Of a stretch of 38,029 bases of DNA, positions 35,603-38,029 are shown piece by piece (the first letter of the stretch is position 1; each line of letters begins with the position of its first letter). The notes below the pieces were generated by a model. The model was not told the origin of the DNA. It searched no databases and was given only the letters and a program-made list of their open reading frames with translations. Origin of the DNA: Aquabacterium sp. (GTDB taxonomy: Bacteria > Pseudomonadota > Gammaproteobacteria > Burkholderiales > Burkholderiaceae_C); NCBI RefSeq assembly GCF_014378415.1, contig NZ_JACMNS010000053.1, forward strand, positions 1 to 38,029. Direction: 5' to 3'. The position numbers were made by a program, and so were the translations under genes.

Positions 35603-35907
35603 TCGATCACCTTGGGCACCAGGAACAGGCCGTTTTCTTGCGCGGGGGCGTTGCGCATGTTGGCGTCGCGGTCGTTCGATTCGCTGACGGCATCTTCGCG
35701 CAGGCGCAAGGTCACGTCTTCGATGGCCGACAGGGGGGTGTACAGGGGCGCCACGCCAGAGGTGTCCACGGCGCGCATTTTCTCGACGATGGCGAAAAAA
35801 TCATTCAATTGGGTCAGCATGGCGGTTTGCTCCTCGCTGCGCAGATCCAGGCGCGCGAGTTGGGCAATCCGGCTGACGTCAGCGGGGGTCAGGGCCATGG
35901 GTTCCAT
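35599..35907 (-). CDS. gatC: Asp-tRNA(Asn)/Glu-tRNA(Gln) amidotransferase subunit C
   Basis: A 102-residue small subunit that wraps and stabilises GatA. It has the standard start [18 protein letters not shown], the helix [20 protein letters not shown] and the C-terminal [13 protein letters not shown]...[11 protein letters not shown]. Starts at 35907 and 35898 are both ATG; the second (MALTPADV) is closer to family length. It is first in the gat operon and divergent from mreB. A fair promoter lies about 50 bases upstream. Confidence 0.96.
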   Translation of the reverse strand: MEPMALTPADVSRIAQLARLDLRSEEQTAMLTQLNDFFAIVEKMRAVDTSGVAPLYTPLSAIEDVTLRLREDAVSESNDRDANMRNAPAQENGLFLVPKVIE

Positions 35908-35957
35908 CCAAGGGTAGCAAAGGCGGTGCCCAGGGAGATTTCACCGGGGCTTGGGGT

Positions 35958-35986
35958 ATTATCCTAGGTTATCCATCAATGGTGAA
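35958..35986 (-). promoter_or_regulatory. Candidate sigma-70 promoter for the gat operon
   Basis: On the minus strand TTCACC (35981-35986, four of six to TTGACA), a 17-base spacer, then GATAAT (35958-35963, five of six to TATAAT). Transcription would start near 35950, leaving a leader of about 43 bases before gatC. No other hexamer pair in this gap is better. Confidence 0.45.
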
Positions 35987-36074
35987 TGCACAACAATTGG
36001 GCATGTTGCTGTGGTGGGTTGAACACCATTTTTGAGGGTCGCCGGTGCTGTGTCGCCGCGTGACTTATCTTGTT

Positions 36075-36087
36075 TGCAAAATTTGCA
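36075..36087. promoter_or_regulatory. AT-rich palindrome upstream of mreB
   Basis: TGCAAA-A-TTTGCA is a perfect 6+1+6 palindrome about 100 bases before mreB, in the gatC-mreB divergent gap. It could be a regulator site or part of the mreB promoter; no factor is identified. The mreB promoter itself is not clear by eye. Confidence 0.35.
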
Positions 36088-36170
36088 CATAAGGCTTTTC
36101 TCGGGTTTTGGGCGATTCGGCGCGTGCGGTCATGCGGCACGGCGGGTGGTCCTTCACCTGATGAGGCTAG

Positions 36171-37229
<1,059 letters not shown>

Positions 37230-37308
37230 GACGGTACCGCCGGGTACCTATGACGGTCTGCACGGTTTCTCGTCAGACCGGTGTCGGTGGCAAGTTTGTC
37301 AGCACTCC

Positions 37309-38029
37309 ATGCCCTTAGGAACACTTGACAGAACCCCGCCCCCTTTCTTCAAGCAGGGGCCTTCGGCGTTGTCCAAGCTGGTGTTTTTCAGCGCGTTGGC
37401 CCTGTTTTTAATGGTGGCCGACACGCGGTTCAAGATCATCCAGCCCATTCGTTCTGCGGTTGCAACAGTGTTGTTCCCGGTGCAGTGGGTGGCGCTGCAG
37501 CCGGTGCTTGCCCTGCGAGGCGCAGGCGGGTATTTCACGGGCGTCGGTCAGGCGCGCGCCGGTGAAGATGAAGCTCGAAAAAAGCTCGCCGTCCAGTCCA
37601 TGCGGGCCGGCCAAGTGGAGCAACTTTCGCTGGAAAACTCGCGGCTGAGAAAGCTGATGGGTTTGCGCGAGCAGGCGGCCATCACCGGCATGACGGCGCA
37701 GGTGCTGTACGACGCGCCCGACCCCTACACCCGCAAAATCATCATTGACAAGGGGCTGGCCCAAGGGGTTGACCTGGGCTCGCCGGTGCTGGATGAGTCG
37801 GGCGTGCTGGGGCAGGTGACCCGCGTGCTTCCCTTTGTCAGTGAAGTCACGCTGGTCACAGACCGCGATCTGGCCATACCGGTGCTCAACACCCGTACCG
37901 GCGCGCGTAGCGTGGCCTATGGCGAGCCAAGCGCATCCGGTGGCGGGCTGGAGTTGCGCTTCATGGGCAGCAATTCGGACGTTCAGCAGGGCGACCTGCT
38001 GACCACCAGCGGTGTGGACGGGGTGTACC
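37309..38029 (+). CDS. mreC: Rod shape-determining protein MreC (3' end outside window)
   Basis: The first 240 residues are present and the frame runs off the window end. The order is: cytoplasmic N-terminus (MPLGTLDRTPPPFFKQG), one membrane helix (about 21-37, LSKLVFFSALALFLMVADT), a second apolar stretch, a coiled coil near 80-115 (VEQLSLENSRLRKLMGLRE), then the periplasmic beta domains with YDAPDPYTRKIIIDKG and GVLGQVTRVLPFVSEVTLVT. MreC links the MreB filament with the wall enzymes through PBP2. Its position after mreB is the usual mreBCD arrangement. The ATG at 37309 is the first in frame near the expected family start. Confidence 0.95.
   Translation, partial: MPLGTLDRTPPPFFKQGPSALSKLVFFSALALFLMVADTRFKIIQPIRSAVATVLFPVQWVALQPVLALRGAGGYFTGVGQARAGEDEARKKLAVQSMRAGQVEQLSLENSRLRKLMGLREQAAITGMTAQVLYDAPDPYTRKIIIDKGLAQGVDLGSPVLDESGVLGQVTRVLPFVSEVTLVTDRDLAIPVLNTRTGARSVAYGEPSASGGGLELRFMGSNSDVQQGDLLTTSGVDGVY

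Noticed and set aside
37233-37248. GGTACC-GCCG-GGTACC hairpin after mreB as a terminator
   Set aside because: No T run follows and mreC lies just downstream in the usual operon, so termination is not expected.

Overview
This window reads as part of a Burkholderiales chromosome (Betaproteobacteria), probably near the Comamonadaceae. The evidence is high GC with strong third-position GC bias, the gatCAB block divergent from mreB-mreC, xthA divergent from pyrE, and many hybrid histidine kinases. The placement is inference. All calls come from reading the sequence; no database search was run.

Left end (1-5,700): after the tail of a histidine kinase comes a minus-strand type I secretion set: a small double-glycine precursor peptide (5216-5395), a hairpin terminator, a TolC-like outer-membrane protein, an HlyD-like adaptor and an ABC exporter with an N-terminal C39 peptidase. 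Its layout is that of a class II bacteriocin/microcin (colicin V-like) or peptide-signal system. I recognise no immunity gene.

5,700-18,650 is rich in transport and signalling: an EamA transporter, a membrane hybrid kinase, a YadG/YadH-like ABC exporter, two overlapping paralogous GGDEF cyclases, an amidase, a second membrane hybrid kinase with a degenerate extra receiver, and a soluble PAS hybrid kinase ending in an HPt domain. 18,650-23,050 holds an outer-membrane beta-barrel protein and a probable two-gene operon for secreted beta-propellers (Asp-box/sialidase-like and YVTN-like), facing a divergent TetR regulator.

23,200-28,930 is an accessory zone downstream of xthA. Three diverged fragments of the xthA 3' end lie there in the same orientation as the intact gene, splitting the zone into modules: a decayed AAA-type ATPase; an Rrf2 regulator with a broken flavin oxidoreductase and a broken methyltransferase; a chemoreceptor coupled to an EAL phosphodiesterase; and a tiny membrane protein. 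This pattern suggests repeated insertion or exchange at the xthA 3' end. No integrase is visible.

28,930-38,029 is mainly core: xthA and pyrE (divergent, 14 bases apart), two small exported DUF4124-like proteins, gatC-gatA-(predicted metal-dependent hydrolase)-gatB, and mreB followed by mreC cut by the window end.

The best candidates for something undescribed are the double-glycine peptide with its dedicated exporter and the serial xthA 3'-end fragments; the TetR/double-propeller locus comes next.
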